Assembly (NCBI RefSeq): GCF_022539665.2
Contig: NC_081339.1
Location: forward strand, 6,004,017-6,068,016
Source of the DNA: Daphnia carinata
Lineage: Eukaryota; Arthropoda; Branchiopoda; Diplostraca; Daphniidae
Direction of reading: 5' to 3'
DNA length: 64,000 bases
Within the stretch, counting starts at the first letter, position 1; each line of letters starts with the position of its first letter. Shown piece by piece: positions 62,801 through 64,000 of this stretch. The translations under genes were made by a program, and so were the position numbers. Under the pieces are notes generated by a model that did no database searches, was not told the origin of the DNA, and was given only the letters and a program-made list of their open reading frames with translations.

Positions 62801-64000
62801 CACGGACTAGCACTCAGGTAAAAATCATCAAGTGTGACATTTCATTTTGCTACATCCTTTTGTATTTTAAAGGGATCCGATGCCGGTCACTGTCCAGCCT
62901 TCACCTAAATGTTGGCTGCCTAGTGTCTCTTTACCACCCGTATTAGAAAATGCCATGCCCATTTGGTTGGATGATGAAGGGTTCATCTATTTGCATCGAC
63001 CTTCTGGCCCGACTAATCACATGTCAGTCATCAAGAAATTGCTCCAATGGCATTACGATAAATCAACACCCACTGCGGACGATTTGACTCATTGGATCAA
63101 AGATGAACCATGCGTTGTCTTGTAGGTTGACATTTCAAATAACTTTTAGCGTTCAATTACCTTTTGTTCGATTTTCACGCAGGTACACCGATATGAAATG
63201 GTATAGAGCAATCGTTCAATCGTGTGATGATGAGAAGCAAACGGCTTCAGTCTTTTTCGTTGATTATGGCAATTCTCAACTGGATGTCCCTTACACGAAC
63301 ATGAGGAAATCATTGCTGTGCTACGAATATCCAATTCAAGCCACTAGATGTCGTTTGGCCAGGTTTCCTGCACCCGGTGTCAAACCAGACGAAGAGCAAT
63401 TGGCCACATTGCACGAATTACTCGTTGATAAACGAATCACAGTCACGGTGACAAACAAATCGATGGGAGGCGTAGAGCCGGTGGTTGAAATTCAATATAC
63501 CGAAACTGGAAGTCGAGTTTTAGATGAGATTTTTGATCTCTTGACGTCCGGATATAGAGATAAATCACCTTCATGCGAAATCGATGTTGTCCAAACATCA
63601 TTACCGCCTTCGCTAGCGTCTAGTGCAGCACCTACTCCGGAGCCAACTGTGCCCCTTAGCAGCGTTGATCAAGACGATTCCATTTTTGATGTGGCTTCTT
63701 CTGAGTTCTCTGACGACGTTTATCCCATTTTCAATTTTGATTTTCTTAACAGTCTCGAATTTCAAGAGATGGACCTTTATCGACCATTAATCGTGCCCAG
63801 TCGTGTTTCCTTACCTGTTTGCATTCTTTCCATCGTCGATTCAGAGGACTTTCGTGCAGTCATACAACCGACACGACACTGGTTGAAAGACAGTCCGTCT
63901 CAATGGCAGGCACAGGTGGACGGTTTTGGCCGTCTTCAAACAGAACTTCAGCGTGCCGCGCCCCTTTTCCCAGATATTGATGTCGGAGAATCAAGTAAAA
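59807..64000 (+). CDS. RNF17: RNF17-like RING/B-box/multi-Tudor protein (partial, runs off the window)
   Basis: Exons 59807-59861, 59929-60222, 60278-60609, 60673-61392, 61472-61800, 61866-62456, 62511-62817, 62873-63121 and 63183->64000. The N-terminus is a split RING finger (CPQCREPYS ... LQCGHGVCYHC ... CAICNVV). A B-box-like zinc motif follows (CSTHSFAMEFWCYEDEVPLC, then CRMSNHLQH), then a helical region. Tudor domains follow: MWYRALIEEI with VIFFVDYGNRELTSVQS and LPAQAIRCALP; a second around VRVESAQKTY with GQWNRCRIIG and VHLMDVGKR; a third with KWYRAIVQSC and VFFVDYGNSQLDV; a fourth begins near 63,800 (LPVCILSIVDSEDF). Such proteins bind dimethylarginine on Piwi proteins in germ granules. 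The junction 62456/62511 is off by one base with canonical sites. Confidence 0.88.

Overview
The window is nuclear DNA of an arthropod, most likely a crustacean such as Daphnia. The genes have many exons joined by short GT-AG introns (about 50-100 nt), the DNA is AT-rich, and the gene set is animal: a bicarbonate/borate-transporter-type SLC4 protein, VMO-I family secreted proteins, Golgi glycosyltransferases, a RING/Tudor germline protein and a tRNA uracil-5 methyltransferase. The species is inferred from gene content and gene architecture only.

Positions 1-22,900 hold no intact gene that I can find. They form one very large, imperfect inverted repeat centred near 13,650, and the left arm probably continues beyond the window. 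Matching segments on the two arms, from the outside in, are: (i) a segment with repeated CCACTAGATGGC-like motifs; (ii) broken copies of an HP1-like gene (chromodomain plus chromoshadow pieces); (iii) an array of a dozen or so exon-like cassettes of about 120-180 bp; (iv) several tRNA-like sequences next to the centre. An 817-bp element with terminal inverted repeats and an 8-bp target duplication sits in the left arm.

Positions 23,500-64,000 are gene-dense. A 14-exon SLC4A11-type transporter (minus strand) is followed by a C23/(CA)n microsatellite and three two-exon VMO-I genes (30.0-33.8 kb, minus). Next come a threonine-rich secreted protein (37 kb, minus) and a run of Golgi glycan-building genes from 40.0 to 55.3 kb: three A4GALT-type GT32 enzymes, a C1GALT1 core-1 O-glycan synthase, a sulfotransferase, a beta-1,3-galactosyltransferase and a beta-1,4-galactosyltransferase. 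A fourth VMO-I gene with an added coiled coil follows (55.7-56.7 kb). The window ends with a TRMT2-type methyltransferase, a small secreted protein, and the first 4.2 kb of an RNF17-like RING/B-box/multi-Tudor gene that runs off the end.

The 40-55 kb block contains enzymes that could act on the same secreted or membrane glycoproteins and glycolipids in the Golgi. The neighbouring mucin-like protein is a plausible acceptor for O-glycans. The co-location is seen in the sequence; the functional link is inference. Exon boundaries were worked out by hand from splice signals and reading phase. In nine genes the phases close exactly. In two genes (TRMT2-like, RNF17-like) one junction each does not close, and in the beta-1,4-galactosyltransferase the N-terminal exons stay unresolved.
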